DNA from: Cristatella mucedo
Lineage: Eukaryota; Bryozoa; Phylactolaemata; Cristatellidae
DNA length: 64,000 nucleotides
Direction: 5' to 3'
Assembly (NCBI GenBank): GCA_009760855.2
Contig: WPIO01000003.1
Location: 11,584,001-11,648,000 of the forward strand
In this document: piece after piece, positions 49,346 through 60,720 of the stretch
Numbering within the stretch: position 1 is the stretch's first letter
Layout of the letters: each line of letters begins with the position of its first letter
Program-made: the position numbers and the translations under genes
Notes under the pieces: model-generated
What the model saw: only the letters and a program-made list of their open reading frames with translations
Told to the model about the DNA's origin: nothing
The model's database searches: none

Positions 49346-50029
49346 ATGCTTTCTCCTCAGCCCTCCCTTGACCTTTAGTAAAGCAAGACAACGCGCTCTC
49401 AGATGGCCATTTGGGGCCAACGCCAGATTTGCAAGTAGAAACGTGGAGTGCTCCATGCCGTGGCTTGTGCAGCACTTGAGTGCTTGTTTGCATTGGGTAG
49501 AGCCAGCAGAAGTGTCCACGGCCGACACGGCATCAAAAGGCTCAAATTGTACTAGCATATTTGGGGTTCTTTTGCATCAAGTGACCACGATTTGCACAGA
49601 GACCAGTAGATGAGCTCACTAATGAAAAAACAACTACCCAGAGTCCACATAGGCCATTTTAGCACTCACTAGCACCATGAAATAGAAAAAGCATTGGGCA
49701 GGATCATGAGTAGAAGTGCTGACATATGAACAATGAGCAATCAAATGTACTGCCTCTCAAAGGGGACCAAGCCTGCCAACTGGCAGGTTTATCCTTTCAT
49801 GGAGAAAGGAAACAACCAAATCAGCTTTTGCAAATAGTATGCCTCTCTAGACTATATCCAAGAAAAAGCAGTAGTGCCTGAGTGAAATGCTCTCTGGCCA
49901 GAGGGCTGAGGAGTCAGACAGACCAGGGGACAATGGCCTGGGACCAGTTAAATGGAGACAGAAAAGTGTCATTTGATGAGTATCTTTTAAATTGCTTCTA
50001 TATGTTCAAGCAGACACACATACGAGTTT

Positions 50030-50140
50030 GCGCACACGCGCACACACACACACACACACACACACGCATACGTATATACACACACACGTGTCATACATGA
50101 TGCATGCACACGTGTGTGTGTGTGTGTGTGTGTGTGTCTG
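50030..50140. repeat. Inverted (CA)n ... (GT)n microsatellites
   Basis: (CA)n at 50032-50066 and (GT)n at 50109-50138 are complementary. The centre CACACACACGTGTCATACATG/ATGCATGCACACGTGTG is itself near-palindromic. Confidence 0.85.
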
Positions 50141-50364
50141 AGTCGCCACACGTGCTTTGTAGCGCGTATCGACCATGCCCCACTTGCTAAAAGGCCCAAG
50201 CTCTTTGAAAGTGTCCGATCATCCAAATCAGACGTTATCAGCCCTTGAAAAGAGCAATTTGGCTAGCAGAAACTATCACTAACTATACACTTATTTAGCG
50301 TCATTCATAAGTTTACAGAGCCATGACACCTTGCTCATGACAGAGGCCTATTACTCATACCCTA

Positions 50365-52300
50365 TAATAATAATATCCAATACCTTGATAAAGCACCCTC
50401 AGAGAGGCTCAATCTCTTTCTAGGTAGCTTTTTACATTTTGCTAACAGGTTAGTGGTATCATGCTTGATAAACAACATGCATAGCCATAGTTAGGGGGTG
50501 ACATGACAGATCAGCATGCAGGGAGTTAGTGGCAGCATGCAACAGTGTCAGCATGCATAAGTAAATAAAAGGTCGATTCACGGGACCCATTAAATGCTGT
50601 CATAAATAGGTGTCATTTCTTAATTTCTTTTTAAATGTAGTCGATCGGGAGATGTCGTGACAAAAAGTCGGAGTGAGCTCAGGCTTTACGAGCATAGAAC
50701 TAAAAGGCACGGTCTCCAAAGATCATGAGGTTAGTATGAAGTATAGGTAAACAGTTAGTTTCCGAAAAAGTAGTTGTACGATGCTTTGGCCTGGTGGGGG
50801 AGTAGATCTGATAGCTAGCTGGAGCAAATGCATGAAGGGACCTAGAGTGAGGTGATAAGACCTGAAGTCGATCCTGCTGACTGGGGAGCGAGTGCAGGTC
50901 GGCGAGGAGTGGTGTGAAGTGGCAACTATGACGCTACGACAGACAAGCTTAGCTGCAGAGTTTTGCACCAACTGGAAAGCGCATGCACATGCCGTAGACC
51001 AGCAAGCGGTGAAAGTTACAGAAGTCAGGACGGATGTCGCAAATGCATGGGCCAAGCTAAATGTGGTATCCCTGTCTAAACAAGCCCGAATTTTAGCAAG
51101 GTTGTCCTGCACAGTAGAGCGGACTTGACTGTGGAGCTGATGTGGTCGATCTAATGAGAGGTCACTTTGGAATATGACACCTAGATTTCGTGCAGATTCA
51201 ACGGAAGATATGTAGCAGAGCCGATTTAGAGCATCAGCCTTTCCAATTCCTGAATCACATAGTTTACCCTTAACTTAGTAAAATAGTTTTATCATCATTC
51301 AGAAAAGTTTACTGCCATTTTATGTGCGGATGTCATCAATACATGCAGCAAGAGATGGAAAGATTCAGCGTGCTCTGAAAGGGCTGGAGGGATCAAAGAC
51401 AAAGGTACAACTGAGTGTCATCTCATATCAGAAAGTGAAAGCCTAGAGTGTGCTTGGCAATCACATCGCGGCAAGAGGGAGAGTAAAACCGTAAAAGTAC
51501 TTGGACCAAGCACGGAGCCCTGAGGTACCGCCATATTTCAGAGGTACACGACCGGCTGATCTTTGTCTATTTCCATCGATACTCTGAGTCCTCCCCACGA
51601 GATACGGACCTCTAACCATATCCAGAGTAGTAAAGTGATGCCCATGCAAGATTAGAGGTGCTCTAGAATCACACTTGGGTGATTCAATTAAGGATCAAAA
51701 GCCTTGCCGAAAGATCAAGCCAAAACTAGCAGAGATAACTCTAACGCGCATGTCCCGTCCTCAGTCCTAAGTAGGTCATTGTACACTCTGAAGCCATGCT
51801 GACTCTGGTGGATGTGTTGACCCAGTTAAAGTCCGACCGGGAACTTACTAGCACGGTTGTTGAAACATTTCAATCTAACAAGGTTCAGCTGGTCTGCCAC
51901 GACCTCGTTGCCAGTGTCCCTTTGATAGGAAATGGAGAAAGGAGGAGACCGAGCGATAGTGGTCTCAAGTTCTCATTGATCTGTTATCCGTTTTTTTTTG
52001 AGAAGGTGGCCTGACTACAGCCTTGTTTGAAAGGTGCTGGACATGACCCGAAAGCTAAGGACATATTAATGATGTTAGTTTTTATGCAATGGCAGCAGTA
52101 AGATCAATCATCAAGGGTGGGGCAGGACAGTGGGGCAAATAGGGTCCAAATGTCATTGCCTGGTTTGTCCATCTTAGATTTCTGACATTAACTTCAAGAA
52201 CATGTCCGCAAACTGATAGGTGTCCGGGAAGGTTGATCAGTTGAAGTGCCTCGCACGGAAGCAAGGGAACACATTCGGAGTTCCATGGTTGTGGTGCCCA
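50365..52300 (-). mobile_element. LINE-B long degenerate copy
   Basis: 3' tail AATAATAATATCCAATACCTTGATAAAGCACCC, then blocks colinear with 59.06-60.11 kb (GGGAGTAGATCTGATAG, GCAGAGTTTTGCACCAACTG, GTGGAGCTGATGTGGTCG, AGTGAAAGCCTAGAGTGTGC). It extends into the 5' RT region: CGACCGGCTGATC and GAGACCGAGCGATAGTG, the complement of the S-Y-R-P-V-S-type motif, at about 51940. Indels abolish the frame. It is the most complete LINE-B copy here. Confidence 0.8.
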
Positions 52301-52699
52301 TGTAGGGAAAAAAATTATTCCTTAAAGGAGGGTAATTAGCAAGAATACCAACTTAGAATTGGGTGTTAGCAGCCGCGAAAAGCTACCTCTCTTGATAGGC
52401 ACTTTTATACATGCTGGAACGGATGACTATCAATCGGTTAGTGATACCAATACTAACAGAGCCACCAGCAAGCCAGAAATTAAGGCCATCACAGGACGAA
52501 TTTAAACTAACTCGCAAAATATTTCTATTTCTTTGCAATCAGACAAAATGCTTCTGTTTCAATGTAGTCACGTCCGGGGTGTCCTTAAAGCTCATTTCGT
52601 ATTAAGTCCCCACGCTGGCAGAGCCCAGTTACTTTCAAAGTGCGCAGTCCCCCCCTCACAAGGATTTTGGGGAGGTTGATTTGGAAGCCCCAGCTAAAA

Positions 52700-53830
52700 A
52701 ACCACTGATTCATAAGATCAGGTGATTACGTTGCCAGGCCTGCTTGGGAAGTATTTCCGATATGTATTATGGAGCCACGAGAAAATAAAGAGCTTAAAGG
52801 TGAGTAACAGAACCCTTGCAGTCAATATTGCCTCCTTGATGAGTAAGCCACCAGTGCAGATCATAGAAGTGGGGTTTGATGTGGGCCAAATCCTCCACGT
52901 TTCTCCCTTCTCGAGCCAAGCCCTAGTGAGAGTGTTGAACAAACACCAACTGTAAAACGCCTGTTGTACAGGCAGCAAGCCTGCGATTAGTCGATTATAT
53001 GAAATCTAGAAGGACTTCCCACAAATTTTATGGACCCGCTTGACTGTGGTATCTTGGATTTAAGCAGGTCCCTAATTTGTGCGCATAGTAAGTAGCTTCA
53101 AAGTCAACCACCTTGATGTGGAGTTGATATGACCGTCTAGTTATACAGCTAATTTGGGAAAAGGACACCCCAGAATTAAATGCATAACTGCAGAGATATC
53201 TAAGGCCACGTTCCCCTTTTTGTGAGTTGTAAGCCTATCACGCAAGCTCTGTCTAACTCTGACTTTTTGTGGTTTTTACTAAGTCAGTTTAACTTTGTCT
53301 TTTATGCATCTGAGACAGTTTTACTGCCATCCAAGTGCAAATGTTGCGGATTGTATGCCTGGCAGCAGAGTTTTGAGTATTTCTCCATACATTAGCAATT
53401 TTGGGAATCAGTCGCTCCTGGATATCTAACATTGTGAGAGGCTTAAAGCATGGCTTTAGCATCCTAGTGGACTGAGGGACACAAAAACATTAACACGAAG
53501 TCACATCATTAGCCAGTGTCACCGTCATTTTTGTGGATTCTTAAAGACTACGTTGTCATGCAAAACAATGTGCGCCATTAGGATGACAATTAACTTACAT
53601 CGTTCAAAGATGATCCAGGTGACGACAGGCCAATTGTGACATTGTAGAGGGCTTTCAGGACTTGGACAGCTAGCTCCACTGATGCATCGTCCAGTAGGAC
53701 CTGGTGTCTTGCTGCTGTTAAGCACTGCTTCGAGTACATCGGGCAAATAGCATAATCCCTTGAGGTCGGAGCAAACTGTGTGCCTACGATCACCAGAGAC
53801 CATTGACTACATCAGGATCTTAGTTGCAAC
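52700..53830 (-). mobile_element. LINE-B-like, strongly decayed copy
   Basis: TAAAGGTGAGTAACAGAACCCTTGCAGTCAATATTG, CTTGACTGTGGTATCTTGG, GTGGAGTTGATATGACCGTC and TTTTACTGCCATCCAAGTGCA follow the order of 59450-59960 with heavy divergence. It lies head-to-tail with the previous copy. Confidence 0.5.
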
Positions 53831-53847
53831 ACTTAAGGTAAGCTGAT

Positions 53848-53995
53848 TAACCAGCCTCATTTATATAATGCCAGAAAAGCCTTGACGGTTATCACCACCG
53901 CTTGCAGTGGGCAATGAAGGATCGCCCACTGCAGGACTCAAACCCACGTCCAGGGCCGTGAAGAGCAAGCAATTTAACCTTGGGCTAAGACTCAG
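53848..53995 (-). mobile_element. tRNA-derived SINE
   Basis: GATTAACCAGCCTCATTTATATAATG, GGTTATCACCACCGCTTGCAGTGG and complementary B-box AGGACTCAAACCC. Confidence 0.75.
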
Positions 53996-55654
53996 CACTC
54001 ATCAACATTCCGTTGTTAAATATTGTAGCTATATCTGCATTCTTCAGGATTTGTGCCTAATATAGGAGCAACCTCAAGCAAGTCACTTGTGCATGAAAAC
54101 TCACTAAAATCAGAGTCAAGGCTTTGTATAATACTGTGACTATCACATCCTCTGCATGGAAGTCCGATCTGGACTAAGCATCACCTGTATATAAGCCCCG
54201 TGCACAGAGAAGTATCATCATCCTCCCATCCTGGCTGAATCGGCAGCAAAATTCTGCCAATACATATGAGTGCCAGGCCATGTCTGTTCCAGTCCCTCCA
54301 GCTCACAGGTACCTCTGTCATATTGACCTAGAGTTAGTTATGCAGGGGACATGACTAGTGAGGAAGGGCAACAAATATGTGCTTCGAACCAGAGCCACTG
54401 GCAACTTCACTAAACTGTGTCAGCTTTAGCTCATGTGCACTCGGGAATGTCGTGACCTTGACCTTATTAGCAACCTAACATAGCAAGGCCGACGGGGGGT
54501 GTATCGGTGGCCATACCAACACAACCGGTAGGTGGAGGCAAGTCTGTTGGCCCTCTTGATCTACGCACATGCAGCTTAGTAAGAGGCAGGGTAGCTGCTC
54601 GTCCACGTTGGCGAGATTGTGTCTTTGAGCCTAATTAGTTTTAGTTAAAGAAATACATGTTTCATATTTTAAAACATCATACCTTCTGCTCTTAGATTTC
54701 AGGGTAACAAGATTCGAATCCTTAGCCATAGTAGCCTTCCTTATGGTAAATAGAAGGAACATGGAAATGCTTTTGAGTTATTTATCCTGCACACTTGATT
54801 TATCTCCAAAATTCAATATTCATTCATGCAGCAAGAACCGATGGAATGATCGCCGCGCCATTGTTCCAACATTAGCTATCCTTTTATGCAACGGTGGCTA
54901 TGACTTCGACCTTGTGACATCAAGGGCAATGTCGACCTGTAGCTAAACTACAAATATGGCAATCTAGGCAAATCAAAGGTTCGATGCAGTGCATTAAAAA
55001 AATTAGCCAAGAGTGCCTCAGAAGATGAAAAAAAAATTATTTAAAAACATAATGAACTTGAAAAAATATTAAAAAATTACGACATGCAATACTTAAACAT
55101 GATTGCAGAGTATTAAGTTCAAAGATGCTTGAAGACATGTCATAGCAATAAATATCCAGTCAAAATCAGAAATGCTTCAAACCAAAATCAAAATAAGCAA
55201 ATTAAGTCTAATCAAATAAGCAAAACAAGCAGAGTTGTGCCCATATTTCAAATTTAAACTTTGAACCGGCAAGTATTGGCCGAGTTATGGAATTTACACT
55301 GCACAAAGCTATACTGTAAAGAAAGCTTTTTGACTGTCACAAGCACATGCCTCAACAAGCTACAAATATGTACCTCAATGTGTCATGGTTCAACAAATTG
55401 GGACCCAAGTCAAATATGATGCAGATGCAGAGATCGATAAATTCTGTACTTTTAGTTACCTTACTTCCTGTTTACTTTTGGGTTAGACACGGTCAGCATA
55501 TCCTTGTTTTTAATGCTTTTCCTTTCATTTGGAAATTATCAAACTTCGGATTGCATTTCTAACGTTTGTCTTTTGAAATGCACCTTAATTAAACAAAAAC
55601 TCAATTTTGGTCAAATTTGTTGACCAATATTCTTATTATTCACCGGTAATTTAG
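53996..55654. other. No gene recognised
   Basis: AT-rich with short frames. An apparent LRR-like exon near 54700 is better explained as tRNA-like sequence (GATTCGAATCC). Confidence 0.45.
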
Positions 55655-55778
55655 TTACAGCACCTCATGTGTACCAAAAGCTGCTTAGGCTTTGAGTGCA
55701 CCATAGAAAATTCTTCTGCGTAAAATCCACTTGTTTTTGTGGCTGTGTATAGTTACATACAGAGATACAAAACATTAC
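55655..55778 (+). mobile_element. LINE-A 3' remnant
   Basis: TGTACCAAAAGCTGCTTAGGCTTTGAGTGC...AGAGATACAAAACATTA matches the LINE-A 3' UTR at 7860-7970. Confidence 0.65.
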
Positions 55779-56139
55779 TTTATAGCAAGCTATGTTGAAG
55801 GCAATGACAGAGCCGGAAGCTATAGCCAGTGCAAAAAACAAAATTTGACATCAACACGATCTGTGTCGCATCTCTTGAAAAACTAACTACAGCACCTACT
55901 GAACATGCAAGCAGCCGAAAGAGTGTGCGCATGTGAGTTGTGTGCATGCACATACATGCTTATACGTTGTTGAGAGGGCATACAAAAGAATGCACGCACT
56001 GCAAAAAAACGAAAATATGCAAAAATCTTCACACGACCTTCAGTGCTGCCACAGATAAGCCCCTCAATAGCATGCGAGCAGCAGCATGTGTGATCGGATA
56101 ACAGGCACACATGTTGCAATGGCCCTGTAGTCTTGTCCA

Positions 56140-56850
56140 CAGTATAACTAATTGCAGGTCGATATGAAGGGATAATACACCCAAATTGGTCCATGCATTC
56201 GTAACATCACTGTTTGTTGGTCTACCGGCCTTTGCAATCGGGTGCTTACATTTGGTGAAAAACTCTACAGCTATGCTTGTCTGTCGTGAGCCTCTCAGTT
56301 GCCACATCACAACACTTCTAACCGACCAGCACTGGCTCCCAGTCAAGTAGCGTACCGACTCCGAGGTTTTATCATTGACTTTTGGGTCCCTTTATTCTCT
56401 GATTCCAGCCTACCAATCAGAACTACTCCCCAACCAGGCCATGCATCATGCCTCGAGCTTCTCCGAATCAAATCGTTTAGCTGTGCCTCGTACGAACCTC
56501 AAATCCATTTTAGAATATGCCTTTAGTTCGTATGCACCCAAAGCTTCGAGCTCACTCCCGACTGATGTTGTCACCTCACACACCCCCCCCCCCGACTTGA
56601 CAACATGAAAGAAGCTAAAAATGCATCTGTTTTTATAGCATTGGTGGGTCTTTGTGATTTGTCCTTTATGTGCTTATGCATGCTGACATTGTTGTGCATG
56701 TCGCCCTAACCATGTTTTGCCTGTTGACACTGCGCATGTTGCCACTAACCGTTTGAGCATGCTTCTTATACAGCACAAGTGTCTAGAAAGAGATAGAAAG
56801 AGTTCTCTGCGGTCGCTATACATATTATTATTATTATTATTATTATTTAC
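56140..56850 (+). mobile_element. LINE-B degenerate copy with (ATT)n tail
   Basis: TAATACACCCAAATTGGTCC, TCTACAGCTATGCTTGTCTGTCGTGAG and CACCCAAAGCTTCGAGCTCACTCCC parallel LINE-B. The tail GTGTCTAGAAAGAGATAGAAAGAGTTCTCTG is followed by (TTA)n at 56823-56848. No intact frame. Confidence 0.8.
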
Positions 56851-57238
56851 ATTATTCTTTCAGTACTATTATTACTGTGGCATGTGCAGACTGGTGATGT
56901 AAGCAGGTGAGGTGACGGGTCAACAACAAGGCTGCTAACAAAGCAGGACAAGCCCTGTCCCAAACTCCCGAATACTGCAACAAACACCAGGGATGCCCAT
57001 ATAAATTCACTGAGAGCCTCGCCTCTTACCATCCTGTTGACCTGGAGAGGTTCCTTTAATTTGATTCAGACGTCAGAACAGTTAATGCTGCTCTTCCAGC
57101 CAAATATTTAAAAAGGCCTGCTCGAATGAAAATTCAGAACCCCATAGTAGGAGCGTAATATGCCGTTTGAATTGTAATAAGGAGGTTCTAAACTCAACAG
57201 AAAATGAAGTGCTCTTAAGTGTTCGCTAGATAATAAAT
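56851..57238. other. No gene recognised
   Basis: Spacer between two oppositely oriented LINE-B tails. Confidence 0.5.
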
Positions 57239-57240
57239 TA

Positions 57241-60113
57241 ATAATAATAATAATAATAATAATGCACTTGATAAAGCGCCCTCAGAGAGCTCAATCTCTT
57301 TCTGGGAGCTTTACATTTGCTGCAAAAGGAAACGCAATTGAATGGTGAGTAATATGTAATGTATCTCCATCTATAACTCCACAAAGTCATTAAGGCCATG
57401 TGGGTGTTACGCATGAGAGATTTGTATAGCGCACTCACAGCCTAAGCGGCTTTCGGTACGCATTCGGTACCCAACAGACTTCGTCTCACGCAACAAAGAG
57501 AAAGTGGGAAGCATAGCAGAGTCAGGAGAGCAGTTGAGGTAGTGAGTAGCATAGAAGTAGCAGCTCAGGACCGCTGAAAAGGATGGGCCATAGTCGGCAG
57601 TAGGAGAGTAGTTGTCGTTGCGTAAGAATTGTGGAAGCAAGTTCCACAGTCTAGGACCTGCAGAGCTAAAGCTTCTGTCGCCAACTGTCTTTAAGCGGAG
57701 GAATGGGACAGCTAATTTATTGTCCACACAGGACCTGAGGGCACGAACAGGCTGAAACTGATGCAGCAGTTCAGCTAGGTACGAAGGAGCCAAGCCGAGG
57801 CGGGCCTTGTGGGTCAGCGTAAGAACTTTGCTCTGAATCCTTTGCTCAACCGGCAACCATCTTAGCACTTTTAGCAAAGGAGACACGTGCTCAAACTTCT
57901 GGGACTTAAAGACTAGCCTTGCAGTCATATTCATAGTCCGCTGCAGTGGCCTAATAGCTTTCTTTGGCAGCCCAGCCAAAAGGGAATTACAATAATCAAG
58001 CCGAGACAGAACTAAAGAGCTAGTTAAATTGTTTACAAGCCACTGTGGGAGACACTTCCTAATCTTGGATAGGGATTGGATGTGAGGGCTAGCTGTAGAA
58101 GCAGTCTTCTGAATGAAGCTTTTAAAACTGAGGCAGTTGTCGAAAACGACACCTAAATTTCGAGCACATGGTGATGGTCGCACAATAGCGTCACCTATTA
58201 GAACAGCAAAGCCTTTTAATCCAGCCACACGCTTAGGGTGTCCTATGAGCAGCAGTTCGGTTTTATCATCATTTAATTTCAGGACGTTTTTCGACATCCA
58301 GGATCGAATATCGGCAAGGCAAGCATTCAGTTTCTCAGTTGCTGCAGCATATTCCGACGGTTTGAATGACAAATACAGCTGAGTATTGTCAGCATAGAAG
58401 TGATATCCTATTCCATGTGCATTAATCACTTTTCCCAGAGGTTGAATGGAGAACAGCAAGGGACCGAGTACAGACCCTTAAGGGACTCCACAGGTAACCC
58501 TTTTAGTGTGTGAGACCTGACCCCCACACGACACGGATTGAACAAGATCAGACAAGTTTGATTTAAACCACGCCAGTGCTTCGTCTGCCAGACCAATCGT
58601 TGTTCTCAATCGTTCAAGCAGAACTTCGTGATCAATGGTGTCGAAGGCAGCAGACAGATCTAGCAGAGCTATGGCAGTCACATTCCCGTCGTCGTTGCCA
58701 CGTAGGATGTCATTGTTAACACGGAGGAGAGCAGTTTCGGTAGATTGCTGTCTCTTGAACCCTGATTTAAATGTTTCTGACATTCCATTATTTTCAATAT
58801 GTTCAACCAGCTGCTTAGCAACAATTTTTTCAAGAATCTTTGATAAGAACGAAAGAAGGGAAACTGGGCGATAGTTTGCTAGAACCTCTGTGTCTAATCC
58901 AGGCTTTTTAAGAATAGGTCCAATGATTGCCGATTTGAAGGGCTTGGGGACGACCCCTCTTCCCAGAGAAGCATTAAAAACCTTGGTTATGGCAGGGATA
59001 AGTTGGTCTGCTAGTGAAGACCACAGAGATGAAGGTATAGGGTCTTAAGGAGACGAGCTCTCATGCTTGATAAACAAACAACATGAATAACATGGTTAGG
59101 GGTGACATGCACAGGGTCAGCATGCAAATGTGATTAGTGGCAGCATGCACAGTGTCAGCACACATAAGCACATCAAGGACGAATCACAGGGACCCACTGA
59201 ATGCTGTCCTAAATAGGTGTGTTGTTAGGTTCCCTTTAAATGTGGTCAGGTCAGGGGATGTTCTGATGCAGGTCGGGAGCGAGTTCCAGGCTTTGGGAGC
59301 ATACAAACTAGATGCACGGTCTCCAAAGGATTTGAGGTTTGTACAAGGTATTGGTAGACTGTGGGATTCCGAAAAGCGGGTGGTACGATGCTTGGCCTGA
59401 TGGGGGAGTATATCTGAGAGATAGGCTGGAGCCAAAGAATGAAGGGACCTAAAAGTGAGCGACAAAACCTTGAAGTCGATCTGTTGCTTGACTGGTAGCC
59501 AGTGCAGGTCGGCGGGAAGTGGTGTGATGTGGCAATTGCGACGCTCACGACAGACAAGCCTAGCTGCAGAGTTTTGCATCAGCTGCAATCGCCTGATCGC
59601 ACATGCCGGTAGGCCAGTAAGCAGTGAGTTGCAGAAGTCGAGACGGGATGTCACGAATGCATGGACCAACTTGGACAAGGTATCCTTATCTAAAAAAAGC
59701 CCGAATTGTAGCAATGTTATGTAACTGAAAGTAAGCAGATTTGACTGTGGAGCTGATGTGGTCGTCTAACGAGTGGTCACTTTGGAACATGACACCAAGA
59801 TTTCGATATTGATTCAACAGGAGATATACTGACAGAGCCAATTTTGAGCTTTAGCCTTTCCAATTTCTGAATCACACTGGGTTGCCCATAACTAGTAAGT
59901 TAGTTTTATCATCGTTTAGTTATAGAAAATTTGCTGCCATCCATGTGCAGATGTCATCAATACATGCAGCAAGTGAGTTAAGAGAATTTGAGATGCTCGA
60001 AGGCTGGGAGGGATCAAAGCAAAGGTGCAACTGAGTGTCATCCGCATAGAAGTGAAAGCCTAGATTGTGCTTGGCAATCACATCAGCAAAAGGGAGAGTT
60101 AAACTTCACCATA
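57241..60113 (-). mobile_element. LINE-B, split by a LINE-A insertion
   Basis: The 3' tail (57241-57350: (AAT)n, GCACTTGATAAAGCGCCCTC, stem-loop, ACGCAATTGAATGGTGAGTAA) and the body (59059-60113, starting TCATGCTTGATAAACAAAC) are contiguous in the copy at 42.0 kb but separated here by LINE-A. The body carries the best LINE-B frame, 59184-59714 (176 codons): [69 protein letters not shown] and PKAWNSLP. These are C-terminal motifs of CR1/L2/Rex1-type elements. Upstream RT sequence to 60113 is frame-broken. Confidence 0.88.
57351..59058 (-). mobile_element. LINE-A, longest copy, nested in LINE-B
   Basis: The minus frames 58478-58783 and 57407-58459, plus sequence up to 59050, cover most of the [119 protein letters not shown] and [13 protein letters not shown]. 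Defects: a TAA replaces the Gln of G-V-P-Q-G (at about 58480), six bases are lost just after it, and the catalytic YADD reads YADN. The 3' end is GGAGATACATTACATATTA on the minus strand. It is 5'-truncated, and no endonuclease domain is present. Confidence 0.93.
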
Positions 60114-60295
60114 TCTCCACCAAAAGAACTTTGTCCTAAGTTTTTCGGGTCCTACACTTAACACTATCAACTTCTCTACACCTTGAGCAGGTCCTTAACT
60201 TTCAATAACTTGACGACATATAAAAGATGCTAAATATGCTTAACTATAGCCACCTGTTCCTCATACCCTTTACTCCATCCGAGTGAAGTAAAGTA
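60114..60295 (+). mobile_element. Decayed LINE-B-like 3' fragment
   Basis: AACTTGACGACATATAAAAGATGCTAAAT followed by CACCTGTTCCTCATA resembles the LINE-B C-terminal end on the plus strand. Confidence 0.4.
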
Positions 60296-60299
60296 AAAA

Positions 60300-60445
60300 A
60301 AATTAAAGGCTAGCCGATTTAACAGCCTCATTTATATAGTGGAACAGCGATAATGGCTATCACCATCACATGCAAAGGGCAATAAAGGATCGTCCATTGT
60401 AGGGCTCGAACCCTCGACCTGGGTCGTAAAGAGCAAGCAACTGTG
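60300..60445 (-). mobile_element. tRNA-derived SINE
   Basis: AGCCGATTTAACAGCCTCATTTATATAG, GGCTATCACCATCACATGCAAAGGGC and complementary B-box GGGCTCGAACCCTC. Confidence 0.75.
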
Positions 60446-60574
60446 CACATATACGTGCCAAAAATTGTTGACAGGCTTCATTTCCAGCATGTTTAAACTG
60501 TCCAAACAGTGATTTAGTTCTCGGCGCTCTAAACATGATTTATTATAAACTTACTTTACTCATTCTTGCATGAG

Positions 60575-60720
60575 CAATAATAGTACATTTGTTATAGTGC
60601 TCTCAGAGAACTCAATCTCTTTCTTGGCATTTGATACTTGCTGAAAAACAAGCATGGTTGATTGGTTAGTGGTAGCACGCTCAATGACAACAAGCATGGT
60701 AGTCTGCTGATCCTGCTCGT
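60575..60720 (-). mobile_element. LINE-B tail remnant
   Basis: GTTATAGTGCTCTCAGAGAA, CAATCTCTTTCTTGGCATTTGATACTTGCTG and GGTTAGTGGTAGCACGC parallel the LINE-B 3' end. Confidence 0.6.

Larger units (their letters stand above)
48801..50360. other. No gene recognised; microsatellites
   Basis: Includes an (AT)n-rich array at 49232-49345 and the CA/GT inverted array at 50030-50140. Confidence 0.5.

Noticed and set aside
54690-54745. Possible extra LRR exon (GNKIRILS followed by GTAAAT)
   Set aside because: It has no proper phase with SHOC2, and the GATTCGAATCC core is a tRNA/SINE B-box word, so the LRR look is chance.
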